Shown here: positions 40,805-49,563 of the stretch, piece after piece
Numbering within the stretch: position 1 is the first letter of the stretch
Layout of the letters: every line of letters begins with the position of its first letter
Assembly (NCBI GenBank): GCA_033344775.1
Contig: JAWPMT010000005.1
Location: 2,853,598-2,917,597, forward strand
Source: Cytophagales bacterium
Lineage (GTDB): Bacteria; Bacteroidota; Bacteroidia; Cytophagales; Cyclobacteriaceae
Length of the DNA stretch: 64,000 nt
Direction of reading: 5' to 3'
Translations under genes and position numbers: made by a program
The notes under the pieces: model-generated
What the model was told of the DNA's origin: nothing
Seen by the model: the letters and a program-made list of their open reading frames with translations, nothing else
Database searches by the model: none

Positions 40805-41242
40805 ATGCCACCTAAAAAAATAGCCATCGGCGGAGATCACGCCGGATATTACTACAAAGAAAAACTAGTCGCCTCCTTACGAGAAAAAGGATACGAGGTA
40901 GAAGATTTTGGCCCTTTCAGCGCTGATTCTGCGGACTATCCTGATTTTGTGCACCCGGCCTGCACTTCTATTGAAGAAGGTAAAAATGAAATGGGCGTAC
41001 TCATTTGCGGAAGTGGGCAAGGGGTTGCGATCACAGCCAATAAACACCAAGGCATTCGTGCAGCCTTAGTATGGGATAGAGACCTGGCAAAACTTAGTAG
41101 ACAACACAACAACGCTAATGTCATTTGTTTGGCAGCGAGGTTTGTGGGTTTTGAATTAGCCGAAAGTATGGTCGATGCATTCCTGAATGAGGCCTTCGAA
41201 GGCGGACGCCATGAAAGAAGGGTGAATAAGATCAGCTGCTAA
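40805..41242 (+). CDS. rpiB: Ribose-5-phosphate isomerase B (RpiB/LacA/LacB family)
   Basis: 145 residues. IAIGGDHAGYYYKEKL is the phosphate-binding start, VLICGSGQGVAITANKHQGIRA is the catalytic region with the conserved Cys (LICGSG), and HERRVNKI the end. It isomerises ribose 5-phosphate and ribulose 5-phosphate. The start ATG 40805 is three bases after the tatC stop; third gene of the glyA-tatC-rpiB group. Confidence 0.94.
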   Translation: MPPKKIAIGGDHAGYYYKEKLVASLREKGYEVEDFGPFSADSADYPDFVHPACTSIEEGKNEMGVLICGSGQGVAITANKHQGIRAALVWDRDLAKLSRQHNNANVICLAARFVGFELAESMVDAFLNEAFEGGRHERRVNKISC

Positions 41243-41243
41243 C

Positions 41244-41325
41244 CTTCGACAGGCTCAGTTTCGAGAGACTTAATTTGGCAGCCTTAGTTCAACGGGTTCA
41301 GTTCATCTAGCTCAGTTCGCTCTTC
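41244..41325. repeat. Intergenic CTTCGACAGGCTCAG repeat
   Basis: The CCTTCGACAGGCTCAG phrase, with GTTCAACGGGTTCAG and a further CTCAGTTCG, is a dispersed intergenic repeat type known in many Bacteroidota. It lies between the convergent rpiB and membrane-protein genes. No open frame. Confidence 0.5.
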
Positions 41326-41331
41326 ACGAGG

Positions 41332-42696
41332 TTACCGAACCCTGTAATAACTAGACCCACGGCGTTCGTAGCGGGCTTCTAACTGTGGGAATCTGAAGAA
41401 AAGCTTACTGACTACTCCCAGGTCATCAATGATGACATCCGGGTCGCTCGCAAGCAAGTTGTCGTGGATTCGGGCTGCCGGCTGATAATAGTCCAACTTT
41501 CCCAGCCATCGATTACTTAGCTTTTGGTCGAGAAATGGGGATCCTATCTGATACGTCTGGTATGGTCCCAGGCCACTTCCGAAATAAAGCAACTTTTCCT
41601 GCTTCTGTTCCGCAGGCTGAGGTAATTCCAAATTAGTTTGATGGAATGGTAAATAAGGATAAACCAATAATCCGATAACCAGTAAATATGGCACAGTTAG
41701 CTGATAAAGTGGTTTACGGAGCAGCAAGACATAATGGGATAAGAAAAAGCTCAATGCCGGCACAAATAAAATCAACTGCGAAGACCCCAGCTCCACACTC
41801 ACTAACATGGCCAGCATCCCTCCACCGATTGTAAGGAGCATCACTTGCTGAATTTTAGTCTGGAAGTTGGCGTATTTCCCTTTCGATAATACTGATAGGA
41901 TGGTCAACAAACTCAAAAACAAGAAAAACGATCCAGCAATTAACAAGGGAACAATACCGACATTGTAACTGCGAGCATTCAAAATACCTCGTAACAGGTA
42001 ACTATCTATAAATGCCCATTGTGCGCCGTACCAATAGAAATAACAAAACGAAATGATCACCGGCACCACCAACCCATAGAAAAACAACATGAGTCTTCTG
42101 GCTGCAGGAGAGGAAAAAAGGAGCAAAGAAGACAGCATCACTACGAAGTACACCACCGCAGGCAGATAAAACAGCATAGCAATGCCTAAATACAATCCTG
42201 CGTAAAGAAAGAGTTCATCTTGTACCTCATTGTCAATCCTGCGAAAGATATTGTTGAGGGACAACAATATGAAGGTAAGGCTCATCAACTGCGGAGACAA
42301 GGCATAGGCATCAGGAATGGCAGATGCTACCAGTATGTAAAAAAACGCAGGGAAGTAATTATTCTCCTTGAACGCACCATTTCGCAACAAGATGATGTTC
42401 AATATACTCGCCTGGATCATGACAATCAGGGTCGCCAGGATCTGATGACTTAGCCAGGACCTTCCAAAAAGGACATCTACAAACTTGTAAGTATAAGCGG
42501 CCAGCGGACCTGTATAATCGAAAGTTTCGCTGTACATGCGAAATCCCTCACCAAGCCTTTCGCCGAGCAGCAGCCACTTGAACTGCGTTTCAAGCATAGG
42601 AAAACCCTGCCATACACCTACACTTCTGACCGCAATCAGTATGAGAAAGATGACAACCAGTAGGTAGGGATCGTTTACTTTGAAAAACCGGAGCAA
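41332..42696 (-). CDS. Polytopic membrane protein, DUF6427-like
   Basis: 454 residues with about ten to twelve membrane helices starting with DPYLLVVIFLILIAVRSVGVW. A loop WLLLGERLGEGFRMYSETFD follows the first helix and a soluble tail of ~80 residues ends it (PDVIIDDLGVVSKLFFRFPQ). This looks like the DUF6427 family or a GT-C-type glycosyltransferase, but no acidic catalytic motif is convincing. The start is TTG 42696: no ATG occurs before the upstream stop. It is divergent from rbfA. Confidence 0.65.
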   Translation of the reverse strand: MLRFFKVNDPYLLVVIFLILIAVRSVGVWQGFPMLETQFKWLLLGERLGEGFRMYSETFDYTGPLAAYTYKFVDVLFGRSWLSHQILATLIVMIQASILNIILLRNGAFKENNYFPAFFYILVASAIPDAYALSPQLMSLTFILLSLNNIFRRIDNEVQDELFLYAGLYLGIAMLFYLPAVVYFVVMLSSLLLFSSPAARRLMLFFYGLVVPVIISFCYFYWYGAQWAFIDSYLLRGILNARSYNVGIVPLLIAGSFFLFLSLLTILSVLSKGKYANFQTKIQQVMLLTIGGGMLAMLVSVELGSSQLILFVPALSFFLSHYVLLLRKPLYQLTVPYLLVIGLLVYPYLPFHQTNLELPQPAEQKQEKLLYFGSGLGPYQTYQIGSPFLDQKLSNRWLGKLDYYQPAARIHDNLLASDPDVIIDDLGVVSKLFFRFPQLEARYERRGSSYYRVR

Positions 42697-42848
42697 TGGG
42701 CTAAATCCTATTTCCCGGCGAAATTAACCCTACTTTGTGACCTTTTATAAAATAAAAATTGAAGTTGTTGGGTCAAGTGTGGCTTCTCAAATGTAAGGCC
42801 GACCGAAATCGGGATGAATGGGATGAGAAATCCCACTAAATTTGGGGC

Positions 42849-43223
42849 ATGGATGGAAAGCGGCAGAACAAGTATTCACGTCAGATCCTCAAAGACCTGA
42901 CCGAGATCTTCCAGAAAGACCCAAGGCATTTTTTCGGTAATGCATTCGTCACTGTTACGGATGTAGAGGTATCTCCTGACCTAAGCCTGGCCCGGGTGTA
43001 TCTAAGTGTTTTACCAGTGACTGATGCTGATGGGGTTTTTCAACGACTGGATGATGTAAAAAGTGAAGTGCGAAAACTACTGGGTAACAAGATCGGCAAG
43101 CGCATCCGTAAAATTCCGGAACTGGCCTTCTTCCATGATGATACCGGCGAACAAGCTTCCAAAATGGATAAACTGATCAATAGCCTGGTGATCCCGCCAG
43201 AAAGCAAAGACGATCAGGATTGA
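42849..43223 (+). CDS. rbfA: Ribosome-binding factor A
   Basis: 124 residues, close to the usual 110-130. KH-type fold pattern: RQILKDLTEIFQKDPR, then VTVTDVEVSPDLSLARVYLSV and IRKIPELAFFHDDT, all conserved RbfA segments. It matures 16S rRNA and the 30S subunit in the cytoplasm. A TAAATTTG motif ends four bases before the ATG at 42849. The next gene overlaps its stop by four bases (TTGA). Confidence 0.93.
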   Translation: MDGKRQNKYSRQILKDLTEIFQKDPRHFFGNAFVTVTDVEVSPDLSLARVYLSVLPVTDADGVFQRLDDVKSEVRKLLGNKIGKRIRKIPELAFFHDDTGEQASKMDKLINSLVIPPESKDDQD

Positions 43224-44443
43224 ATATCTCCCTTTTCATAGCGAAACGTTATTTTCTCTCTCGTAAGAAGAAAAATTTCATCAATGTGATCTCGACGATC
43301 TCCATGTTGGTAGTGGGTATCGCAACCATGGCATTGATCATCGTACTTTCTGTTTTCAATGGGCTGGAAGGGCTATTGCGATCGATTTACAGCGATTTTG
43401 ATCCTGAAATCAGAATCACTGCGACAGAAGGTCGGTCATTCGTATTCACTGATAGTCTTTCTCAGGCGATCTATGATGTGGAAGGTGTGGCAATTGTCAC
43501 AGAAGTGATCGAAGATAATGTGCTTATCAAATATGACGATGCACAACGTGTAGTTCGCATGAAAGGAGTTTCAGATAATTTCCTGCAACAAAATCGCCTG
43601 GACCGAACCCAGGTTTCGGGAGAGTTGGTATTGGTTTATAATAATGTAGGCTATGCCATTGTTGGCAAAGGCATTCAGCTGGACCTAAACATCAACCCAT
43701 CCGACGAGTTTCGCACTATTCAGGTATACTATCCCAGGGATATTGGCCCCGGAGTGGTCAACCCTGAGCGACTGACGACCGTCCGCCACATCCTGCCCGG
43801 CGGCATTTTCTCGGTGGAAAAACATTACGATGACAACTACATGCTCGTTCCGCTGGCCTTTGCCCAGGACTTGCTGAGATACGGCAATAAGCGAAATGCA
43901 CTGGAGATAAAGGTGGATGAGCTGAAAAACTTACCTGAAACCAAAAAAAGGCTATCAGATGCATTGGGCAACCAATATACGGTCCAAACCAACGACGAAA
44001 TACACGAAGACCTGTACAAGGTTTTGAAGATTGAAAAGTTCTTTGTCTTTGTCACTTTTTCCCTGATCATCGGCATTGCTTCTATCAATATCTACTTCGC
44101 TTTGATGATGCTCGCCATCGATAAACAGAAAGATATTTCCATCCTGGCCGCACAAGGCGCCGATGCTTCTCTGATCCGGAAAATCTTCCTTTGGGAAGGG
44201 GGATTGGTCGCGCTGGTGGGCGCTTTTGTCGGGCTTACTTTGGGCGTATCGATCAGCTACATACAGCAGGAATTCGGGATCATCTCCATGGGCATGCAAA
44301 CAGCGATCATGGAAGCCTATCCAGTCAAAGTAGAATGGTTTGATGTGATGACCACCTGCATTTGTGTAGTGTTGATAACTTTTTTGGCCTCCTTCCAACC
44401 TGCCCGCCTGGCAGCAAGAAAAATCTCACTTAGAGCACTTTAG
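43220..44443 (+). CDS. LolC/LolE-type ABC transporter permease (FtsX family)
   Basis: 407 residues: N-terminal cytosolic segment and helix (LFIAKRYFLSRKKKNFINVIST), a large periplasmic MacB-like domain (~55-265), and three C-terminal FtsX helices (FFVFVTFSLIIGIASINIYFA; GALVALVGAFVG region; MTTCICVVLITFLASFQPARLAARK). Such permeases extract lipoproteins or export substrates with a LolD-type ATPase, which is not adjacent. TTG start at 43220 overlaps the rbfA stop; no better start exists. A common Bacteroidota gene order after rbfA. Confidence 0.88.
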   Translation: MNISLFIAKRYFLSRKKKNFINVISTISMLVVGIATMALIIVLSVFNGLEGLLRSIYSDFDPEIRITATEGRSFVFTDSLSQAIYDVEGVAIVTEVIEDNVLIKYDDAQRVVRMKGVSDNFLQQNRLDRTQVSGELVLVYNNVGYAIVGKGIQLDLNINPSDEFRTIQVYYPRDIGPGVVNPERLTTVRHILPGGIFSVEKHYDDNYMLVPLAFAQDLLRYGNKRNALEIKVDELKNLPETKKRLSDALGNQYTVQTNDEIHEDLYKVLKIEKFFVFVTFSLIIGIASINIYFALMMLAIDKQKDISILAAQGADASLIRKIFLWEGGLVALVGAFVGLTLGVSISYIQQEFGIISMGMQTAIMEAYPVKVEWFDVMTTCICVVLITFLASFQPARLAARKISLRAL

Positions 44444-44552
44444 GTCGGCCTGAGGTTGTGGATTTCCGGCAGCCGGCAAAAGCTTTACTTTTCCTTAATA
44501 TAATTTCTCTTCAAAATATGATAGATTCGGAGTTTGCTTCTTTAAAAATTTT

Positions 44553-47483
44553 ATGAAAGTAGCCCCGGAACAGCCGTTCAAATTGATCTATTCGTTATTT
44601 GATCACGAATACCTGGGTTACATTTTCGAATCATTTGTTATTCAGTTAGACGGGAAGGGACAGCTGACCTTCTCTCATCAAAACATTTCTTCTAAGAATG
44701 CGGCTGAGTTCAACTCCGGACTGGACGAGAACGATTACAAGCTGATCAAGATCATGGACAACATGCAGCAGGACAAAGTGATCAAGCACTTTACCAAGAA
44801 GAAAATCAAGCCGGATCAGTTCTTCCTGAAAACCTATGACAAAAAGGTTGGGGACGAAACCTTGCAGCGAGAAATCCACAATTACCTGGAAAGAAGAAGG
44901 TCGGAGATTTTACCCCTCCTCGCGGGAAAGATGCTGTTTGAAATGGGATCAGATGGTGAGCCTGCCTGGCGGGAGATCAAGATCCTGGAAGAAAAAGCGA
45001 CAGTGCTTTTTCACTTCCGAAAAAACGAGGACAACACACATTATTTCCCGACCATCAAACTAAAAGGAGAAAAGCTGGAATTTCGCCACAACGGGAGCTA
45101 CATCGTGTGCAGTGAGCCCGCGTGGATCGTAGTAGATAACCAACTGTTCACCTTCGAAAAAGAAATCAGTGGTGGCAAGATCAAACCTTTTCTAAATAAG
45201 AAATTTATCCTGATCCCGAAAAATGTTGAAGAAACGTACTTCCAAAAGTTCGTAGCGCCCCTTGTGGCCTCTTTTGACGTCTATGCCAAGGGATTCGACA
45301 TACAGACGGAAAGCTACGAGCCCAAACCAGTACTTACACTTTCGGAAGTACAACAAGCGAGTTCCAAGCCCATTTCCTTGTTTGACGAGCAAAAAGAGGA
45401 AGATAAAAACCGGGAAAAGAAAGTACTGATCGAACTTCAGTTGGGTTATGGTCAATATCAATTCCGTGCAGATCAGCTGAAAGAAGTAAGTGTCTCCTTG
45501 GAGAAAAATGGTGAAGACTATACGTTCCATCGAATTCGCAGAAAGCTAGAGGTTGAAAAATCGATCCTAAAGCAACTCGGTGACAGTGGTCTGGTTGTTC
45601 GGAATTCAAGAGCCACCATGACTGAAGGGCAAATTTTTGCCTGGCTCAATGAACAGCGCAATCTGCTTCGGGAACTTAACATCGATGTTTGTCAGATTCA
45701 AAATAATGGTAAGGTCTACTTCCTGGGTGAATCTTCCATTGACATCAAGATCGAAGAAGGTATTGACTGGTTCGATATCAAAGCCGTGGTACGGTTTGGC
45801 AGCTACGAAGTGCCCTTCAAAACCATTCGGAAACTGATCCTCCAGAAGAAAAATGAGGTTCGACTTCCCAACGGAGAAATAGGCATCATTCCTGACAATT
45901 GGATTGAGCAATACAGCGATTTATTTGCGTTTTCGAGTGATGAGAATGACGAGAACATCCGACTGGAAAAATATCACCTGGCGCTCGTCAATGAGTTGAA
46001 AGAAAACAACGCGGCCAGTGTTTCTATCACGAGAAAGCTGAACCGCCTGTTAGATTTCAACGAAATAGAGGAACAGGTCATCCCTTCTGATTTCAAAGGA
46101 GACTTGAGGCCTTATCAGCAAGCAGGCTTCAACTGGTTGCGGTTTCTCGATGAATATGCATTTGGCGGATGCCTGGCCGATGACATGGGTCTGGGTAAAA
46201 CCGTGCAAACCCTGGCTATGCTGCAGGATACCTGCGAACAGCATCCGGGCACTACGTCCTTGCTGATCATGCCCACGTCCCTGATCTACAACTGGGAAAT
46301 GGAGGCCAGTAAGTTTACTCCGAAACTCAAAATCCTGAAATACACGGGCTCCAATCGGGTCAAAGATCATGCACAGTTTTCAAACTATGATCTGGTGATT
46401 ACCAGCTACGGCATCACTCGCCTGGATGTTGAGATCCTGGGAGAGTTCTACTTCAATTACATCGTGCTTGATGAATCTCAGGCCATCAAAAATCCGGAAT
46501 CGATCATTGCCAAGTCTGTGAAGGAATTGAAATCCAGACGGAAATTGATCCTGAGTGGTACGCCTATCGAAAACAGTACCATGGACCTGTGGTCCCAGCT
46601 TTCATTTGCCAACCCGGGACTGCTGGGTTCCAAGAACTATTTCAAAACGGAGTATTTGCTTCCGATCGAAAAGCGCAACGATGAGAAAAAGGTAAAGCGG
46701 CTCAATGCCATGATCAAACCTTTCATCCTGCGCCGGGAAAAGTCTCAGGTGGCAACGGATCTCCCGGAAAAAGTGATCAATGTAACTTATTGTGATCTTT
46801 CGGATCAACAACGTGAGGTCTACGAAAGAGAAAAGAATCAATACCGCAATAAGATCCTCGACCTGATTGAGACAGAAGGACTGAAAAACTCACAGTTCTT
46901 ATTGTTGCAAGGGCTTACGAAGTTGCGTCAGATCGCCAATCACCCGGTACTGACGGATGAAACCTATCAAGGCGATTCTGGGAAATTCCAGGATGTGGCT
47001 TACATGATCGAAAATGCGCTTCGTGGCGATCACAATATCCTGATCTTTAGCCAGTTTGTGAAGCATCTCAAGTTGGTGGGTAAATACCTCAACGACCAGC
47101 AGATCCCATACGCGTACCTGGACGGTAGTGTAAAAGATCGCAAAGATCAGGTCATGAAGTTTCAGGAAAACGAAGACATCAATGTCTTCCTGATCTCGCT
47201 AAAAGCAGGTGGACTAGGACTGAACCTCACAAAAGCAGACTATGTGTTCATCTTAGATCCCTGGTGGAACCCTGCCATAGAAGCTCAGGCCATCGACCGG
47301 GCGCATCGTATCGGGCAGAAAAACAAAGTCTTCACTTACAAATTCATCGCTCGAGATACGGTAGAAGAAAAAATACTGATCCTACAGCAAAGCAAACTCA
47401 AGCTGGCCCAGGAACTCATTTCAATTGAGGAAAGCTTCGTGAAAAGTCTGAGCAAGGAAGACATCACGAAGTTGTTTGATTAA
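44553..47483 (+). CDS. SNF2-family DEAD/DEAH-box helicase
   Basis: 976 residues. Walker A DDMGLGKT at about 543-550, Walker B-like DESQ at 640-643 (DEAH variant), motif III SGTPIENS, motif V GGLGLNLTKADYVFILDPWWNP and motif VI QAIDRAHRIGQ at ~912-922 define a complete SNF2 ATPase core. The N-terminal ~500 residues are charged and match the helix-rich extension of this Bacteroidota SNF2 subgroup, with no SWIM zinc motif. It probably remodels nucleoprotein or RNA polymerase complexes; it is a standalone gene without a methyltransferase or nuclease neighbour. Start ATG 44553. Confidence 0.9.
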   Translation: MKVAPEQPFKLIYSLFDHEYLGYIFESFVIQLDGKGQLTFSHQNISSKNAAEFNSGLDENDYKLIKIMDNMQQDKVIKHFTKKKIKPDQFFLKTYDKKVGDETLQREIHNYLERRRSEILPLLAGKMLFEMGSDGEPAWREIKILEEKATVLFHFRKNEDNTHYFPTIKLKGEKLEFRHNGSYIVCSEPAWIVVDNQLFTFEKEISGGKIKPFLNKKFILIPKNVEETYFQKFVAPLVASFDVYAKGFDIQTESYEPKPVLTLSEVQQASSKPISLFDEQKEEDKNREKKVLIELQLGYGQYQFRADQLKEVSVSLEKNGEDYTFHRIRRKLEVEKSILKQLGDSGLVVRNSRATMTEGQIFAWLNEQRNLLRELNIDVCQIQNNGKVYFLGESSIDIKIEEGIDWFDIKAVVRFGSYEVPFKTIRKLILQKKNEVRLPNGEIGIIPDNWIEQYSDLFAFSSDENDENIRLEKYHLALVNELKENNAASVSITRKLNRLLDFNEIEEQVIPSDFKGDLRPYQQAGFNWLRFLDEYAFGGCLADDMGLGKTVQTLAMLQDTCEQHPGTTSLLIMPTSLIYNWEMEASKFTPKLKILKYTGSNRVKDHAQFSNYDLVITSYGITRLDVEILGEFYFNYIVLDESQAIKNPESIIAKSVKELKSRRKLILSGTPIENSTMDLWSQLSFANPGLLGSKNYFKTEYLLPIEKRNDEKKVKRLNAMIKPFILRREKSQVATDLPEKVINVTYCDLSDQQREVYEREKNQYRNKILDLIETEGLKNSQFLLLQGLTKLRQIANHPVLTDETYQGDSGKFQDVAYMIENALRGDHNILIFSQFVKHLKLVGKYLNDQQIPYAYLDGSVKDRKDQVMKFQENEDINVFLISLKAGGLGLNLTKADYVFILDPWWNPAIEAQAIDRAHRIGQKNKVFTYKFIARDTVEEKILILQQSKLKLAQELISIEESFVKSLSKEDITKLFD

Positions 47484-47501
47484 ATATTACCTCAAACGAA
47501 G

Positions 47502-47873
47502 TTAGTCTTCTGACCATTCGGCCAAGTCGTCAACCGGTCTTGGTAATCTTCCTTCCAGCCATTTTGCAAGTGTCCCTGGTTTAAATTCTTTATCAGTAGT
47601 TTCTATCACCCATGATAAAAACTCGTCGGGTCCACCGTTCATATAGGGAGGAGGCGAAACGGGATAAAAAATTGTCGGAAGTCTCTCATTCAACGATAAG
47701 TAGTTGATAACATGTCCCAGTTCCTGAACAACATGCCATGCCAACGAATGCTTGATATCTAAAGAGAATTTGATCCACCAAAGCCCATCATCGCCACCAA
47801 AAGAAATAGGTTTCTGCAGGGATGGTACCCTTTCTAAGTAATCAATGATTGTTTTAAATGCTCTTTCGTCCAT
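47502..47873 (-). CDS. Small protein of unknown family, immunity-like context
   Basis: 123 residues, soluble and acidic, not recognised. Visible blocks: ERVPSLQKPISFGGDDGLWW, then a helix WHVVQELGHVINYLSL, then PPPYMNGGPDEFLSWVIE and a conserved-looking end WLEGRLPRPVDDLAEW. The start ATG 47873 is three bases downstream of the stop of an immunity-type gene on the same strand, so the two are translationally coupled. Size, acidity and coupling fit polymorphic-toxin immunity proteins; this is context inference only. Confidence 0.55.
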   Translation of the reverse strand: MDERAFKTIIDYLERVPSLQKPISFGGDDGLWWIKFSLDIKHSLAWHVVQELGHVINYLSLNERLPTIFYPVSPPPYMNGGPDEFLSWVIETTDKEFKPGTLAKWLEGRLPRPVDDLAEWSED

Positions 47874-47876
47874 TGT

Positions 47877-48074
47877 TTAAAGTTGAATTGATTGATACTT
47901 TAAAGCCGTATCGACAATTTCTTCGGGAGAAAGTTCATCATGATATATCAAATCAGAAACCCCTGGATGCCGAACATTTCTTTCCAGAAGTTCAATCCAA
48001 CCGTCAATTTCTGCTTCTGATCCTTCAATTTGAATGATCTTCACTACTAGTTCGATAAGCGCTTCTCTGTTCAT
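47877..48074 (-). CDS. Colicin/pyocin DNase immunity protein homologue
   Basis: 65 residues from ATG 48074 (MNREALIELVVKI); an in-frame TTG at 48122 would add 16 residues. Residues ~34-46 read RNVRHPGVSDLIY, which matches the signature of Im2/Im7/Im9-type immunity proteins (HPSGSDLIYYP; Ser, Asp and Tyr are the residues that contact the DNase), followed by SPEEIVDTALKY, as in the family (SPEGIV...). The helical N-terminus with acidic EGSEAEIDGWIELLE also fits. The length is slightly below the ~85 of Im proteins and it lacks the last helix part. No colicin-type nuclease is found in the window. Confidence 0.7.
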   Translation of the reverse strand: MNREALIELVVKIIQIEGSEAEIDGWIELLERNVRHPGVSDLIYHDELSPEEIVDTALKYQSIQL

Positions 48075-48143
48075 TCTGATATTTCCAACTAAAGAATAAA
48101 CGTCCCAAGAGGACAATTCCAACAGGAATTTACCTTTTGTCAG

Positions 48144-48165
48144 CCCGCTGGTGAATTCTAGCGGG
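48144..48165. terminator. Orphan terminator-like hairpin
   Basis: CCCGCT (48144-48149) pairs with AGCGGG (48160-48165). The following plus-strand bases are ATTATTT, a weak T-rich tail. It lies in the 256-bp gap between the immunity gene start and the protease gene; no gene is evident upstream of it on either strand. The rest of the gap shows no ORF. Confidence 0.4.
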
Positions 48166-48330
48166 ATTATTTACAAGTACGTAAGCCCAGAACTTGTTAA
48201 GCTCGTTTCTCGTTTTTAAATTTATAGACACACGCATTCCAAATACCCGAGGAATGAATCTGATGTTAGGGTAGTTCTTCTTTTACTTGTTAAGATCAAT
48301 ACCCAACCAAAAATTTGAGATCGTGGCCCT

Positions 48331-49563
48331 ATGAAGAGGTTTTTGCTCATATCACTCATCTGCCTATTTGGCTTATCTGCTTTTTCTCAGCAGACCATAG
48401 GTTTTGTTTTTCCCAAAAAGAAGCAGAAAAAAGTCTCCTTCAAGTTTGAGATGTATAACAACTTGATCGTGATCCCGGTCTCTATCAATAACTTCTTAAG
48501 CATGAAGTTTATTGTGGATACGGGTGCAGAAGCTACCGTACTGACAGAAAAAGCCTTTGGAGACCTGGTCGGGCTTAACTACGTGCGAGAAATCCATATT
48601 GCTGCTCCGGGGATCAGAGATTCAGTGGAAGCATATGTGGCCACAAATGTAACATTGGGCCTTCCTGAAGATATTAACGGCGAACAAATGAGCATGCTCG
48701 TGCTCAAAGAAGACTATTTAGGTCTGAAAGAAAATTTAGGTGATGAGATCTACGGCATCATTGGGTATGATATCTTCCGAAGGTTTGTAGTTGAGATTGA
48801 TTATGATGAGCGCAAACTCACTTTGCACAATCCAAGAAAATACAAGCCTCGCAAGTATTTCGAAGCAATTGACATCAGCCTGGACGATACCAAACCTTAC
48901 ATTCGCTCAAATCTGACCAGTGATAATGGAAACGGTAATTCTGTTAAACTCATGGTGGATACTGGAGCAAGTCATGCGCTTTTACTTGATGTGCACAACA
49001 CTGATGACTTACAAATGCCTGAAGAAACCATTACCGCACGCCTGGGCCAGGGGCTCGGTGGCGAAATTTCAGGAATGGTCGGCAGGCTCAACAAATATGA
49101 GATCGGTCGCTACGGTTTTGATGAGGTGCTCGTCTCAATTCCTTATGAAGGATCTTATAGCAACGCGATCAAAAGAGGCTCCAGGCATGGGACTGTCGGC
49201 GGTGAATTGTTGAGTCGGTTCAACCCAACATTTGATTATTTCAATGGCAAGCTGTACCTGGCGAAAAGTAAAAATCACAGTAGAAACTTTGAGTTCGATA
49301 TGAGTGGTATTCACCTGGGAGTGAAAAAAGAATTTCTTGATTCTTTGGTTGTGAAACACCTGGAAGATGATTCTCCTGCCGCCGAAGTGGGCATTGAAGT
49401 AGGAGATAGGGTCTTGAATATCAACGGACGAAACCTGAGCAATGCCAAGCTTTCTGATCTGAACGCCTTGCTTCGCAAAAAAGATGGGATGAAAATCAGA
49501 ATGAAACTGTACCGTGACGGTGCTGTGTATCGCAGAAAGTTCCGACTTAGGCGAATGATCTAG
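48331..49563 (+). CDS. Secreted two-lobed retropepsin-like aspartyl protease with PDZ domain
   Basis: 410 residues with a signal peptide (MKRFLLISLICLFGLSAFSQ). The two aspartyl-protease lobes each carry a DTGA motif: Asp63 (FIVDTGAEATVL) and Asp210 (MVDTGASHALLL). A C-terminal PDZ-like domain (~330-405) contains SPAAEVGIEVGDRVLNINGR. Clan AA aspartyl proteases with two in-chain lobes and PDZ occur in Bacteroidota and are thought to be envelope peptidases or chaperone-like. The gene overlaps the convergent glycosyltransferase gene by four bases. Start ATG 48331. Confidence 0.82.
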   Translation: MKRFLLISLICLFGLSAFSQQTIGFVFPKKKQKKVSFKFEMYNNLIVIPVSINNFLSMKFIVDTGAEATVLTEKAFGDLVGLNYVREIHIAAPGIRDSVEAYVATNVTLGLPEDINGEQMSMLVLKEDYLGLKENLGDEIYGIIGYDIFRRFVVEIDYDERKLTLHNPRKYKPRKYFEAIDISLDDTKPYIRSNLTSDNGNGNSVKLMVDTGASHALLLDVHNTDDLQMPEETITARLGQGLGGEISGMVGRLNKYEIGRYGFDEVLVSIPYEGSYSNAIKRGSRHGTVGGELLSRFNPTFDYFNGKLYLAKSKNHSRNFEFDMSGIHLGVKKEFLDSLVVKHLEDDSPAAEVGIEVGDRVLNINGRNLSNAKLSDLNALLRKKDGMKIRMKLYRDGAVYRRKFRLRRMI

